Shown here: in pieces, positions 34,335 through 45,734 of the stretch | Layout of the letters: the number at the start of each line of letters is the position of its first letter | Position numbering within the stretch: position 1 is the first letter of the stretch | Assembly: GCA_033782935.1 (NCBI GenBank) | Contig: JAWQEG010001395.1 | Coordinates: 1,520,501-1,584,500 of the forward strand | Source of the DNA: Petrolisthes cinctipes | Taxonomy: Eukaryota > Arthropoda > Malacostraca > Decapoda > Porcellanidae | Direction of reading: 5' to 3' | Length of the DNA: 64,000 nt | The notes under the pieces: generated by a model | Databases searched by the model: none | What the model was told of the DNA's origin: nothing | Seen by the model: the letters and a program-made list of their open reading frames with translations, nothing else | Program-made: the position numbers and the translations under genes

Positions 34335-34609
34335 TGTTATGAAACTATGTAACAAGTGTATGGGTGGTTAGCTTGTTTAGTGAGAGATTAGATAACTTTG
34401 TATACCAGTCAACTTGGAAGGCAGGTCGATTGTATTAGTCAGTTCGGGAGAAGCAGTCAACCAGGTCGGAAGCAGACATTAGGCGAGGTGTGTATTGTGT
34501 ATTGTGTATTGTGTATTGTGTATTGTTCGTATCCCAGTTATTGTGTGGAATGTTATAATCTAGTTCAGTCTTGTGTATATATATAATAAGAGTATTCCAC
34601 TTTGTTACA
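34335..34609 (+). mobile_element. Candidate 3' LTR of the Gypsy element
   Basis: A purine-rich tract TGGAAGGGGGAGAA (34321-34334) fits a polypurine tract, followed by TGTTATGAAAC. The proposed end is TTTGTTACA at 34609, giving TG...CA ends. It contains five GTATT-type units at about 34490-34524 and a TATATATATAATAAG box. No 5' LTR survives to confirm the borders. Confidence 0.55.
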
Positions 34610-34689
34610 GACATTCGCTTCAGTTTTGTGTTAAGTAAAGCCTAAATATTGGCACGGTGTGTTTTCATATCCACATCAGTGATGCAACG

Positions 34690-34850
34690 CAAAACTCGTT
34701 CACCACGGGAGACTATCAAGCTGCAATCTTGCCATTATTCTGCCCAAAACCAGGAACAAAACCCAAACATACAGACTTTTATACCATCTCGCTATCTCTA
34801 ATAGAAAAGTGCCTGACAATTGTTTTCATACTGAATGAATAAGAACACCG
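34690..34850 (+). pseudogene. LINE RT fragment
   Basis: FTTGDYQAAILPLFCPKPGT, then KHTDFYTISL and IEKCL, resembles the AIV.PI.KPGKDP.....YRPISL....K..E block of LINE reverse transcriptase, with several losses. Too short to classify. Confidence 0.45.
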
Positions 34851-35225
34851 ACTAAATTACTGGTTTTATGCGGCATTACTGTGCATGCGCTTAAGAGGAA
34901 ATGCCACGAGGATAACTGCTCTCGCCATCAACTATAAAACTTTCCTTCTTCCTTTACGAGTTTACATGCGCCTTTCAAACCTTACGGTCAGTGGGTACAG
35001 ATTATAACTGTCACATTCTTGTATCTTCGCTGTAAATTGAGAACGCTGGCAACAACTACACTCCTCCCACCTACCCATATATCATACCACCCTCAGTGTT
35101 TCAGGCCAGAGTGACATTTTCTGCTCTAATTTTTTTAATGTGTTCGCACCATTTGCCTCGTCCACTTTATTTGATACCAACATTTTTTTCTTAAGGTCGA
35201 AAATGGTCGGGGCTACCACAACATT

Positions 35226-35415
35226 GGAGAGAGGGTCCGTATCATTGTCCTGAGAGAAGGTGTCCTAAGTAATGAGATAGATGCTCGTGTTGGACACCAT
35301 AGAACAACGGTGTCATACATCCTTGCTGTCAGCAGATCCCTTGGTGGTAATCAAGTTCCACCGCCAAAGCCTCGCCTTGGCAAAAAAGAACAAGACTCCA
35401 AAACGGACTGATACA
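35226..35415 (+). pseudogene. Tc1/mariner transposase N-terminal (HTH) fragment
   Basis: Readable as ERVRIIVLREGVLSNEIDAR, then GHHRTTVSYILAV and PPPKPRLGKKEQ, matching the first helix-turn-helix of Tc1-like transposases and the basic link after it. It ends at a stop near 35411. The catalytic domain is absent, and the next Gypsy copy begins about 70 bases downstream. Confidence 0.6.
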
Positions 35416-35489
35416 CTCATCAAGCGTAGTGTAATTTAAAATCCTTTCATAACATCTGTAGAAATAAAGAATACCCAGAACTCCTACCT

Positions 35490-35805
35490 TCATGGCGCCA
35501 AGATTTTTTTTTCAAAACTGGACCTATTATAAGGATACTACGAGGTCCCCATGCACACAAAGGACATTCCCAAGACTGCTGTTACCACACCTTTTGGCAC
35601 CTTTACTTTCAACTATAGCTGTTTTGGACTACGAAACTCTGGTGCCACCTTTCAACAGATGATGGACGGAATCCTGGGCGATTTACCTTTCTGCACCTGC
35701 TACATTGATGACATCCTCATTTTCTCATCTTCAAAAGAAGAACACCTGAAACATCTCTCCAAGGTACTGAAACGACTTCAGCAGAATGGCCTGGTGGTAC
35801 AGTAA
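35490..35805 (+). pseudogene. Ty3/Gypsy RT fragment
   Basis: RT from the KLDL...YYEVPMHTKDIPKTA block through TPFGTFTFNYSCFGLRNSGA to the catalytic CYIDDILIFSS. In-frame stops lie at about 35530 and 35803. It is 5' truncated, with Gag, protease and RT fingers missing. It resembles the minus-strand copy at 6.4-9.8 kb more than the 32-34 kb copy. Confidence 0.85.
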
Positions 35806-36648
35806 AACAAATGTGTATTCGGTGCGAGAGAGGTGGACTTTTTAGGGCACGACCTGACTCCAGCAGGTGTCTCACCTCTTCCTGATAAAGTAAGCACAAT
35901 CCAGAAATTCCCCACACCCACCACAGTCAAGGCCCGCCAAGAATTTGTGGGTATGATCAACCATTATCACCAGTTCCTGCCTGGAATTGCACACACCATG
36001 GCACCGCTGTACACATCACTAGCAGGTAAACCCAAGAACCTGGTATGGGGTTCCCTTCAAGCAGACACCTTCAAGAAAGCAAAGGATTCATTGGCCTCTG
36101 CTGCTCTCCTTGTATTTCCAGCCCCCGGGAGCCCTCTCATCGTCTCCACGGATGCTTGTAACATTGCCATTGGAGCCGTCCTGGAACAAGTCTTCCATGG
36201 AACACGCCCCTTGAGCTTCTTCAGCCGCAAGCTCCTTCTAGCTGAGAAGAACTACTCTACTTTCGACAGAGAACTTCTTGCTGTTCATCAGGCAATCCGT
36301 TACTTTCATCACTTCCTAGAAGGTGTCACTTTCACCATTCAGACAGACCACATGCCTCAAGCACACGCCTTCACAAAACAAACAGATGCCTGGTCTCCAC
36401 GACAACGTAGACATCTCTCAGCCATCTCCGAGTTCAACTGTACATTCAAGTACCTGCCAGACAAGAAAAATCCAGTAGCGGATGCCCTCTCCAAAGTAGA
36501 AATCAACGCAGTTCAAATAGGTCTCGACTACAACCACCTTGCCAGAGAACAGCAGCAGGACCCCGAAGCATCAGCACCCAGAACTTTAATCACATCTCTA
36601 CAGTGGAGGGACTTGCCTCTGGACGATTTCGGCACTACCATTCTCTGA
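35806..36648 (+). pseudogene. Ty3/Gypsy RT thumb and RNase H
   Basis: VDFLGHDLTPAGVSPLPDKV, then HYHQFLPGIAHTMAPLY (connection). RNase H follows with STDACNIAIGAVLEQ, STFDRELLAVHQAIRYFHHF and QTDHMP, so its acidic residues are present. The frame closes at 36648 after PVADALSKVEINAV, the usual RNase H exit. Confidence 0.88.
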
Positions 36649-37320
36649 GATATCAGCACAGGTCGACCACGCCCATGGATACCAGCATCCCTATCACATC
36701 CTTCACATCGAGCATCAACACGACTAATAACTCAGAAATTCGTATGGCATGGCATCTCGCGACATGGGAAATTGGATGCGGTCCTGCATCCCCTGCCAGA
36801 AGTCCAAAGTACACCGACACACCGAGACTGGCCCAGGATCTTTCCAACAACCACAGAGACGTTTTACCTACATCCACGTAGACGTCGTAGGCCCTCTCCC
36901 TCCATCAGAAAGACATCGCTACCTTTTCACCATCATAGACCGCTCTACCAGATGGCCTGAAGCCGTCCCAATGACTGACACCACATCAGCTTCCTGCACC
37001 TCCATCCTTCTCTCCGAGTGGATCTCCAGATTCGGCGTTCCAGATCATATCACATCCGACCGTGGTACCACCTTAATCCACTTCTCAATTATGGACATCT
37101 TTAGGAAAACTGATGGGCACTGCAGTCCACCACACTACAGCCTACAATCCAGAAGCAAATGGAATGGTTGTACGTTTCCACAGAACTCTCAAAGCTGCCC
37201 TCATGTCAAGATGCAACAACTCAACATAGTCCTCACAACTTCCCTGGGTTCTCCTCGGTCTTCAAACAACTCCAAAAGAGGGCCTCGATGTCTCCCCAGC
37301 TGAAATGGTTTTCGGTGACT
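36649..37320 (+). pseudogene. Ty3/Gypsy integrase with Glu-to-Val change
   Basis: The zinc region is partly readable (GNWMRSCIPCQKSKV). The core has YIHVDVVGPLPPSERHRYLF, RSTRWPEAVPMTD and SDRGTT. After a frame change at about 37090-37110 the block YNPEANGMVVRFHRTLK appears, where the catalytic Glu of NG.VERFHR is Val. Decay stops the reading near 37320. Confidence 0.82.
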
Positions 37321-37346
37321 AGCTCCTGGTAACCTGCGAATTCTAA

Positions 37347-37442
37347 GTACAGCTCCGGACTGATTTTCTTGGTACAGTCAGCACTGCCAACGCCTGTTTA
37401 TCTGGGGTTCAGAGTTCGAATATGTTGACTCGCTTGTCTGAA
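37347..37442. repeat. Inverted repeat arm, partner at 40938-41035
   Basis: GTACAGCTCCGGACTGATTT...CAGCACTGCCAACGC...TTATCTGGGGTTC is matched in inverse orientation by 40938-41035 with roughly 85% agreement by eye. Both arms run into CA/GA simple repeats. They could be TIRs of a 3.7-kb element or two separate copies of one repeat. Confidence 0.6.
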
Positions 37443-37559
37443 GCACACACACACACATACAGACAGAGAGAGAGAGACTAGGCGTTGGGGGTAAGGGGAT
37501 GATGGCCATTCAGATGTGTGTAACCAACTACAAGGTAGAGGATCTCTTACAAACAACAA

Positions 37560-37810
37560 ACTCCGGACTATTTAGCCGTCAGTAGTCATACGACTTTCTC
37601 CGAACCATCGAAAAGACGAGGCACCCCCTACTCAGCCAGAACTGTCAGACTCGAGATACAGTCCAATATTTTCTCATTGAGTGTCCCCAGTAATATGCTG
37701 CTCGGCGGCAATCGTTCCCTTCGTACTTCTCTCACGGCCGTGTTGGCTCCCTGATAGATCTCCTCAAAGAGTCTACCGTGTTCTGTATCACACGTCTCAT
37801 GTGTGTGTGT
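37560..37810 (+). pseudogene. LINE ORF2 C-terminal zinc fragment
   Basis: Reads SQNCQTRDTVQYFLIECPQ, the C-x-x-(R)DTVQHFLLECP zinc segment of LINE ORF2, then a stop and related sequence. A short ATAC-type repeat follows near 37865. Confidence 0.5.
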
Positions 37811-38265
37811 GTTTTGTTTTTGTTTTTTGTTTTTTATCCCAAGCACGACTCCTGGCTAGCATCAAATACAATACAATACCATACCATTCCGATCCAATCC
37901 TCCTAGGATTGTTTCATCGGTTTCGTCTCTCCAACTATCCCATTTGTTCTAATCTGTATTCTCCATGCTTGCTGTCCCTCCTCTCTGTCAACCCTCGTTT
38001 TATTAAACCTTTTAGGCCTAAGGAGTGTTCCATTTCACTATGATCACAGCGTAGAGGAAAAATAAATATATTACATATTACATGAAATATGTAATATAAT
38101 TATATAACATGAAATTAAAAAAAATCTTTAGGATACGAACTTGTTATCTAATACTTTAGTAAATACTTATAATTTTATGATAATTTACCTCTAAACACAG
38201 AAAGACGGACACACTGACATGGATCATAAAAAGAGACTGATGTTCTGAGAAAATACACTACTTAA

Positions 38266-38850
38266 CCCTTAAAGGCATACGTTATTGGACACACCTAGAA
38301 TAGCATTTGTTGAGTGTGACAGACTCCTATTAAGAAAAATCACAACACAAAGTTGTAATCAAGTTTAATTGCTTTTCAGACCATGAAAAGAAAGATTAAC
38401 TCCTCTACTTTAGTATCAATCACTTACTTAAGTAATTATGCAAAAATATATATTCTTAATGGGGGACTAAAGAAAGTAAAAAAAAAAAAAAAAAAAAATA
38501 CAATTTCTTGACAAAAAATCATAACTAATAGGAATTAAGCTCTGAAAAATTTTGTATGGTGCTTCTCAGGTCCCATAGCTGTGTATTGCATGTATTAGCC
38601 TAATTTACCCATTTAAAAATAATGGAAATAATTAGTTATACCTCTACAGCATATGTGAGTCTGATGGACTCCTTACGCAATTTATCTCCCACCATGGGAG
38701 AGCGAGCTGGCGCACACACCCTTCCATAGCCAGGCCTAGCCAAAGACTGCACATAGCTGGGGTGCCTGGGTGGCATCTTCAAAAGTAGCCAAGCCACAAC
38801 ATGTTAAGCCACTTCCATATCCTGACAGGGGGTGCGAATGCCTTTGAGGG
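38266..38850. mobile_element. piggyBac-like MITE, 585 bp, TTAA target duplication
   Basis: TTAA at 38262-38265 and 38851-38854 flank ends CCCTTAAAGGCATACG and (inverted) CCCTCAAAGGCATTCG. TTAA duplication with CCCT...AGGG ends is characteristic of piggyBac-superfamily elements. The interior has no transposase, but a poly-A tract lies near 38480. Confidence 0.8.
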
Positions 38851-38854
38851 TTAA

Positions 38855-40539
38855 TGCATTGTCTACATCTATTACAGGCCATAAACCCCAGGCCATGCTT
38901 GCTGGTATAATTTTACTATTACTGTCTACATCTATTCAGTAGCAGGACTATGCCCTGCAACATGGACTGACATAAATAATGAGGTTATGCTATTATGTTG
39001 TGAAGAGATTGGTTAGTGGGTGACAAGTGGACATCTCTTAACACCCATAAATTCGTATATATACCGGCCATATATCCATTAGGACATGCAAGTTGGTAAA
39101 TTTAGTTATGCTTGTATATTTAGTCGAAATAGATATCCTGCTGATCAGGCTGAATCATGAAGTTCACTTATACAATAATTATCCACATTACTAGTTATAA
39201 GACAGTAATGTGACGGTGATGTGAGAATGATCGATAATTATAACTTACCTTGCCCAGTTTGATTAATGATCTCGTTGGTTGGCTTCAGCGAAGAACAAAA
39301 GTCGGGTTTAATTCCCGTTGGCCTCAATCACCCCCGCACATAGAATTTTTAATGTTCTGGGGTACTTCCCGATATATGTGTATTTATATAGATAACAAAT
39401 CTACTGGTACATTCAAACAACCAATTGCAATTTTCTATATTTATTTAATTCCAGTAACGTTAGCCAACATAAATAATTAAATTTCACACACACACACACA
39501 CTCATGCCACGCTAGCTAGCTACTCGCTCTCGCTACGTTAATACGGTAAATTTGGAACCCCCTCTACTCAATTACTTTAATATCAATGAATCTTTCAAGT
39601 TAACGCAAGATTGGAATATTTTCAATGTCTCACACTTGGGAATTTATTTTCAGAATCTCGCAACACACACTCGTAATTTCCAAGACAGCTCCCTCTCACC
39701 TTATATTTCACTTACTGATCCACCGTCGATGCGACTGGCTAGTTATACAACTATAAAGCCTTGTGAATCGTGGTAATATCCAACAATTCGGCGTTTACGT
39801 TATTCACTCCCCACGCAACACGTGGAGGTAATTAAGGCAAGCGGAAGCTGATGATACGAGTGTTGTTCCCCCTTCAAGTGTGTTCTCCAAACTAAACTCA
39901 TATTTTCCATCATTAACTGGAGGCTGGAAGTTCAAAATTCTCCTGGCTCCTCCTCCCTATCTGTGTTCGCGTCTCCTAGCTGGCTATGATTTACATTGTA
40001 TCCACTCATTCCTTAGTTATACATGCAATTTCAATTTACCTATGGCGTACTATTAATTCCCGATAATTTCCCTCCACTTCACGATCATTTGCAATACCAT
40101 AAGTTACCCTGGTAGCATAATTGATTAATACAAGCTGTAATTAACGTACGAACACATTATAGGACAAAACGTAGCAAATTCAGTTGACCTTCTACCTGGT
40201 CTATTTTTGACTACTAATCCACTACCTGCGGATTAACCCGCACCCACATCTTAACCCCACTCCTACCTTCACTTCATGAAAATCTTCCAGAACATTCTCC
40301 AGTATGGAATTTTCAAACTCTCTGTCAGCCCATTACTTATGCTTACATACGCGTAATTCAAATTACGTCACGAGTCTGTGGCTGACTCGTGACAAGTAAC
40401 ACTTATACGAGTATCACTTCATTGACGTGCTGCAGTGACGTTCATATTTTGATTAGAAATATTTACTAGAGTATTATATAATGAGTTGGTATCCTAAAGA
40501 TTTTTCCAATTTCATGTTGTATCAAGTATTTCATTTAAG
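38855..40539. other. Receptor intron; no gene seen
   Basis: AT-rich DNA without a supported gene. Small inverted words (GTCACGAGTC / GACTCGTGAC) near 40368-40394 could be an LTR edge, but no partner was found. Confidence 0.4.
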
Positions 40540-40770
40540 GGGGTGAGGGAGTAGGGGACAGGCTTGGGGAGGGGGGGGGTTCGGGAATAGGGGGACAGGC
40601 TTGAGGTGGGTAGAAAGCCTGTCCCCTATTCCCACACACCCCTAACCCCCCCCCCCAGCCTGTCCCCCTACTTTTGCATCCCTCAAACCCCCCCACCCCC
40701 AAGCCTGTCCCCTACGCCCGCACCACCCTAAAACCCCCCAAGCCTGTCCCCCTATTCCCGCACCCCCTTA
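40540..40770. repeat. G-rich/C-rich minisatellite with strand switch
   Basis: Units containing GGGGACAGGCTTGGG run on the plus strand to about 40615, then switch to the complementary form (CCTGTCCCC...AACCCCC) to about 40770. Runs of 7-12 G or C are frequent. The switch makes an imperfect inverted repeat and several potential G-quadruplex tracts. Confidence 0.8.
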
Positions 40771-40937
40771 AGCTATTATTTCTCTTCCTCTACCCAGTTC
40801 AGTAGTTAAACACATATGAATAAGAATGAATAGCTATCACCGTGGAGAGGGATATGTACGGTACCCCCAATACCTTTTCAATTCTCCTCCCCCTTTCTCC
40901 TCAACTGCCCACCCCCCTCCTCTCTCTCTCTCTCTGT

Positions 40938-41035
40938 GCCTCATACAAGTGAGTCGAGATACTCGAACTTTGAACCCCAGATAAACATGCGTTGGCAGTG
41001 CTGACTGTACCAGAAAATTCAGTCAGGAGCTGTAC
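40938..41035. repeat. Inverted repeat arm, partner at 37347-37442
   Basis: Reverse-complement relative of the left arm, ending GAGCTGTACG. Confidence 0.6.
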
Positions 41036-41190
41036 GTTTTCACACTTTAATTTTGTCATACATTTGTCAGAATCACAATAATATGAATAATAATGTCACT
41101 GTCATTTTTATGAACATACAGGGTGTCTGGCGACTTGTAGCGGAGCTGAAGGGAAATGAAAGAATATGCAATTTTAAGAAAAAAAATACT

Positions 41191-41194
<4 letters not shown>

Positions 41195-41268
<74 letters not shown>
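41195..41268. repeat. (AT)n microsatellite
   Basis: About 74 bases of alternating AT. The IYIYIY frames across it are artefacts. Confidence 0.95.
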
Positions 41269-41272
<4 letters not shown>

Positions 41273-41689
41273 GCTGGTTTAGGTGTAAATACAGAGGATG
41301 TGTTTGTGAGAAGCGAGCGGTGGCACCAGGCATTGTTGTGGTTGGTTGGTTACTATATATTTATAGTGTATAGTGCGTAATATCGGGTTTATGCAGGTCT
41401 CCTTCAAATCAATTTATTAGGTCATTCTGAGGAGTTATTTTAAAAATCTGTTATCCAGCGACAACTGGCAATGCTTACTGCACGGGTAAGCCTAGCTGAC
41501 CAGTGGCATCTTTAAATTTAGTAGCCCAATGGCCTTAATTTATGGGATGAGTGCCTTTTGTGTGTGGATTTTTTACGTGTGGATATTCAGTGACAGTTCA
41601 TCGGTACTGTGGTGAGATGAAGCTACCTCTTCTGTTACTGAGTGTAGCTAGGAGACAGTGTACCGTAAGCGATCCGTAGTGATCCGTAT

Positions 41690-42150
41690 GACCCCCGCTA
41701 CACAGTCAAAACAGTGAAACACCCTGATTATTTAATGGTATGGGGGCGTTTTACTTATCATGGGGTAGGAAAACTTGTACTATTGCCAGAGAATGTAAAA
41801 ATCAATCAGGATGTGTACTATGATTTACTGAATGAAGTGTTAGCTGACTCATTTAATAAATACAAACCACATTTTTATGCAGTGTTAAAAATTGTCTCGA
41901 GGACTGTTGTATTAATTATTTTAATGACTGACCAGCAAACAGTCCAGATTTAAATCCCATTGAGAACTTGTGGGAAATAATGTAAACGAGGCTACGAGAC
42001 ATGGACACATCATCACTACCCAAGCTGGAGTCCACCATCCGCCAACTTTGGGATACATTTCTACCTTCACATCTCCAGAATCTGGCCATGAGTGTTCCCA
42101 GAAGGCTGCAAAAGTGCAAAGAGCGTAAAGGAAACACTACATGCTACTAA
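41690..42150 (+). pseudogene. Tc1/mariner transposase C-terminal half
   Basis: VKHPDYLMVWGRFTYHGVGK and INQDVYYDLLNEVL are the middle of a Tc1-like transposase. After a frame change the PANSPDLNPIENLWE block appears, followed by a stop and RLRDMDTSSLPKLES and IRQLWDTF. The GAPCH segment with the second catalytic Asp is destroyed. CAGGGTGTCTGGCG near 41119 might be the element's 5' TIR. Confidence 0.75.
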
Positions 42151-42432
42151 TTTGCGAGGGTAAGTGTATTTTGTATAATTATTTTATTATTACATGATAA
42201 GCAAATCTTGTTGACATTTGTTTATCGGCCGTGACCTTAACTTTTCGTGCATATTGTAGTCACACACACCCTCTATTATGAGCCTAATCAAGCATGTCAT
42301 GGGGCAGGCAATTTAAAAAAATCGTGCAGTCGACAAATGTCATCACCCACGGGTACCTACCCGCAATTTAAAGGTTAAAAGATAGCGAGAGGGGATGTCT
42401 ATTTTGACTCCAAATATCGATCGATACCTTAC

Positions 42433-42574
42433 CTTGATAAACGAATATTTTGAAGACAGAGGACACATATCGCAATGACTCTTCACGTCCATTTACCAGG
42501 CGATTTTCAGCCATCGCCATTATCACTTCTCCTAAAGCAACACTTATCATCACACCCAAGATACACAACCATAT
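42433..42574 (-). CDS. Ionotropic receptor, exon 3 (M1 and pore start)
   Basis: 142 nt: 47 codons plus one base. Acceptor TTATTCCAG, donor GTAAGG (phase 0 in, 1 out). It opens with IWLCILGVMISVALGEVIMA, the first membrane segment M1 with its conserved Trp. Then comes a polar stretch and SLRYVSSVFKIFVYQ, the pore-loop region that ends in the conserved Gln-Gly shared with exon 4. No stop codon. Flanking introns are 11.6 and 11.2 kb. Confidence 0.9.
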
Positions 42575-42689
42575 CTGGAATAAGGATATATTTGTTACTA
42601 CCCAACTCTCGCCTGCTTCGCGGGCTTTTCTCCACACCTCGCCTGCTTACTGGGTACTCCTCCCCTCACCGCGGGCACCGATCGCTGCT

Positions 42690-43190
42690 CTCTTGATGTG
42701 TAACACCTTCACTACCCACTATGCATCACCATTACCCCCTTCACACTTCTTCATTATCTGCTGAACATCCCCAATACCCCCACTTCTCAGATCTTTCCTC
42801 AATATCTTTACTATCCATTATACATCACAATTTATCTTCTCTTCAATACCCATTACACACTCATTACATATACACCCCTTCAATTACCCATAACACATTA
42901 CCTTAACATAACACATAACGCAATAGGCCTACACATCAACACTATCCCTGACTTGGAGCCAACCAAGGTTCCTTCCTATACTCCCTAACCACCATTACCC
43001 CCACTTCTCACATATTCACTAACCCCCACTTAGCACCATTGCCCCCACTTCAAACATCTTCACTACCCCAACTTACCACCATTATCCCCACTTCACACCA
43101 CCATTACCCCCCAGTTCTCCCATCTTCACTACCCCCCCCCCACTTACCACAATTACCTCATTACCAACTAAACATCACAATTACCTCCAC
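42690..43190. repeat. Degenerate minisatellite, inverse of the 15.8-kb array
   Basis: Repeated CTTCACTACCCACTATGCAT and ACCATTACCCCCACTTC words are the reverse complement of the 37-bp units at 15.8-16.6 kb, but strongly degenerate. It starts about 110 bases upstream of exon 3 in gene orientation. Confidence 0.7.
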
Positions 43191-43200
43191 TTCACACTTA

Positions 43201-44432
43201 TGGGGATAGGCAGCATGATTAAAAGGACACACAAAGTGAAAAAAAACATTTTTACTAAAAGAACCAGTCAACTCAAGTAAAATATATAAAAGAATCAAAA
43301 CTAAAAACATCAAATTATCTAAAAACTATAAATATCATAAAATCACAATTTGTGGAGGAGGCCAGCCTCCTCCACATAGGAGAGGGTGTTCCCTCCAACA
43401 CTGCAAAAGCCTCCTCTCCGAGCACATGGGAGAGACTGTAAGAACCGTCAACCACCCGGTACTCGAAACAGGTGCCTACAACGAAGGTCTCCAAGGCTAG
43501 GACATTTGGCAAGAAGATGCCGCACTGTCAGAGATACCAGACAATCATCACAGTAGGGAGGGGGAGCCATCTCCATTAAAAACCCATGAATTAATAGCAT
43601 GTGGCCAATGTGGAGACAGGCAAGAGCCATCTCCCACCGGCGGGACAGGCCGCTGTAGCTCCACAAACCCAGGCGATGGTGAATGCCGCGGAGCTTGTTA
43701 TCCCCGATGGCGTCCCATCTGTCCTGCCAGCAGGAACGAATGGCAGCCTCTATGTAGGGTCTTAGGTCCACTGCCAGTATGGGATGATGCCTGGCAGGAG
43801 GCCAAGAACTGGAGGCCGCAGCCTTAACCAGGGCATCAGCCGCTCATTCCCATCGAGATGGAACCCACATGAGCTGGGTCCCAACAAAACGTAACTCTGC
43901 AGCCACGACGACCCAGGAGGAAAAAGCCACTCAAGAATTGCCTACACCAGGGGAGTTAAAATTTCCCAAATCCTGCAAGGCACTACAGGAATCACTAAAA
44001 AGTAGTAAAAGAAGGCTGCGGGAGAGTAAAAATCACTTGGAGGGCATATTAAATGGCCGAGAGCTCAGCAGTAAAAATGGACATGACAGAAGGGAGCCTA
44101 CCACCACGACAAAAGTTAGGAAAGACAGCCCCAAAACCAACTACAGCATCAGACAATGACCCATCAGTGTACACAGGGAGGGACTCCCTGTGAAAGGAGG
44201 CATGTTCTAATATGAGGGAACGAGCCATTGGAGGAAGAAGCGATTCCTTCTTGTCTGAAAAGCAGGTGAAGATGTAAACTTCTGGAAGAAGCCATGGAGC
44301 CACCTTAGGAACCCACACAGGACAAATCTGGAAGTCATCAATGCCCATCTCCCCCATAGCCTTCCTGACCCAGAAGCATGGTGTGCGAGGATGTGAAAGG
44401 TAGTACTGAGACATGATATCAGATGATACCGC
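43201..44432 (-). pseudogene. Jockey-type LINE copy J1: RNase H, C-terminus, 3' end
   Basis: Minus strand. The frame 44414-44049 contains VYTDGSLSDAVVGFGAVF and TAELSAI (RNase H active-site Asp and Glu). 43771-43448 holds the C-terminal zinc segment CDDCLVSLTVRHLLAKCPS. In between, the RNase H end is broken by stops. The 3' UTR reaches about 43201. Orientation matches the receptor gene. Confidence 0.82.
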
Positions 44433-45720
44433 CTAGCAGGGAAGGGAGTCAGGAAGTCGATGTAATCGATGCCAACAACGAATCATCAAGGACTGGCGAC
44501 GGAGATCAAGAGGTGGCTCATCAGTATCCACCAGGAGACTGGGGATTGTGGACGACCTGAAGGCTCCAGTCGCCAGATGCACCCCAGCATGATGAACAGG
44601 ATCAAAGACTCTGAGATGGGCATCCGTGGCAGAGGAGTACACCTCGCACCCATAGTCGTGTTTTGACCTAATAAGAGCATGGTATAGGGTGGCCCGATCA
44701 GACCCCCAAAACGTATGGCCCAGGACCCTCAAAAGGTTAAGAGCCTTGAGGCAAGAAACCTTAAGTGTACGTAAGTTGGGATCCCAAATTAAACGTTTGT
44801 CAAAAAGGAGACCCAAAAAGCAGGTCTCCTCGACACAACGTATCTGATGACCATACATGAAAAAGTCCGGATCGCAGTGGATGCCTAGGATGCGACAGAA
44901 GTGCATAGGAACTGTTTTGGCAGGAGAAAATCGAAACCCATGAGAACCAGCCAACCCTGTCGAGGGCAAGCTGCATGCGCCGTTCCGCCACTGACATACG
45001 GAAAGCAGCCAACCAGTCTGCCAGGTCGATTATACCGTCTGTAAGGGATGAGGCAATGGCATTAATTGCTACTAAAAGTAATGTGACACTGAGGTTTTTT
45101 CCCTGGGGGATGCCCTCCTCCTGTGCAACGGATGGTGAGAGGGCTATACCAACCCTCACACAAAAACTGCGACCACTGAGAAACTCCTTCAGAAAGTGTG
45201 GAAGGCAACCACGCAGGCCATACGCATGTCGTTGATGCAGGATGTCATATTGCCATTTAGTGTCATAGCCTTTTTATAATTCAAAGAATATACAGACAAG
45301 GTGTTGATGTCGTGCAAAAGCCTCACATGCAGCAGCTTCCAACCTAACCAGAGTGTTTGTAGTGGAACGGTGTTTACGAAAGCCTGACTGGGACAGAGAT
45401 AGAAAAAGACCCCATCGAGGAAGTATACCAGTCTGACATTCACTATCTTCTCAAATAGTTTATAGAGACAGGAGGTCAAGGCAATTAGTCGGTAATTGAG
45501 GGCAACACTAGAGTTCTTGACCTACTTGGGGAAAGGAAGGATGGTAGCAACCCTCCACCTAGAAGGGAAGACACCTTCCAGCCAGAATCTGTTATATAAA
45601 GCTAGAAGAAATGAGATCGCGTCATCATAGTGTCGCAACATTGCATATGGGATGTTGTCTGGCCCAAGAGAAGTGTTGCAGTAGAGAGAGAGAGTAGAGT
45701 GCAGGTGTCTCAGGGTGAAT
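44433..45720 (-). pseudogene. LINE copy J1: reverse transcriptase, catalytic box lost
   Basis: RT in several frames: TSCLYKLFEKIVNVRLVYFL (45479), a broken FDLEKAYD region, EEGIPQGKNLSVTL (45110) and FRMSVAERRMQLALDRV. The segment between DGIID and LADW lacks the YVDD residues that sister copies keep, so the catalytic box has been deleted. 44969-44433 is the thumb region (EETCFLGLLFDKRL, LRVLGHTFWG, DEPPLDLRRQSLM). Confidence 0.82.
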
Positions 45721-45734
45721 ATATGTTTATAACT

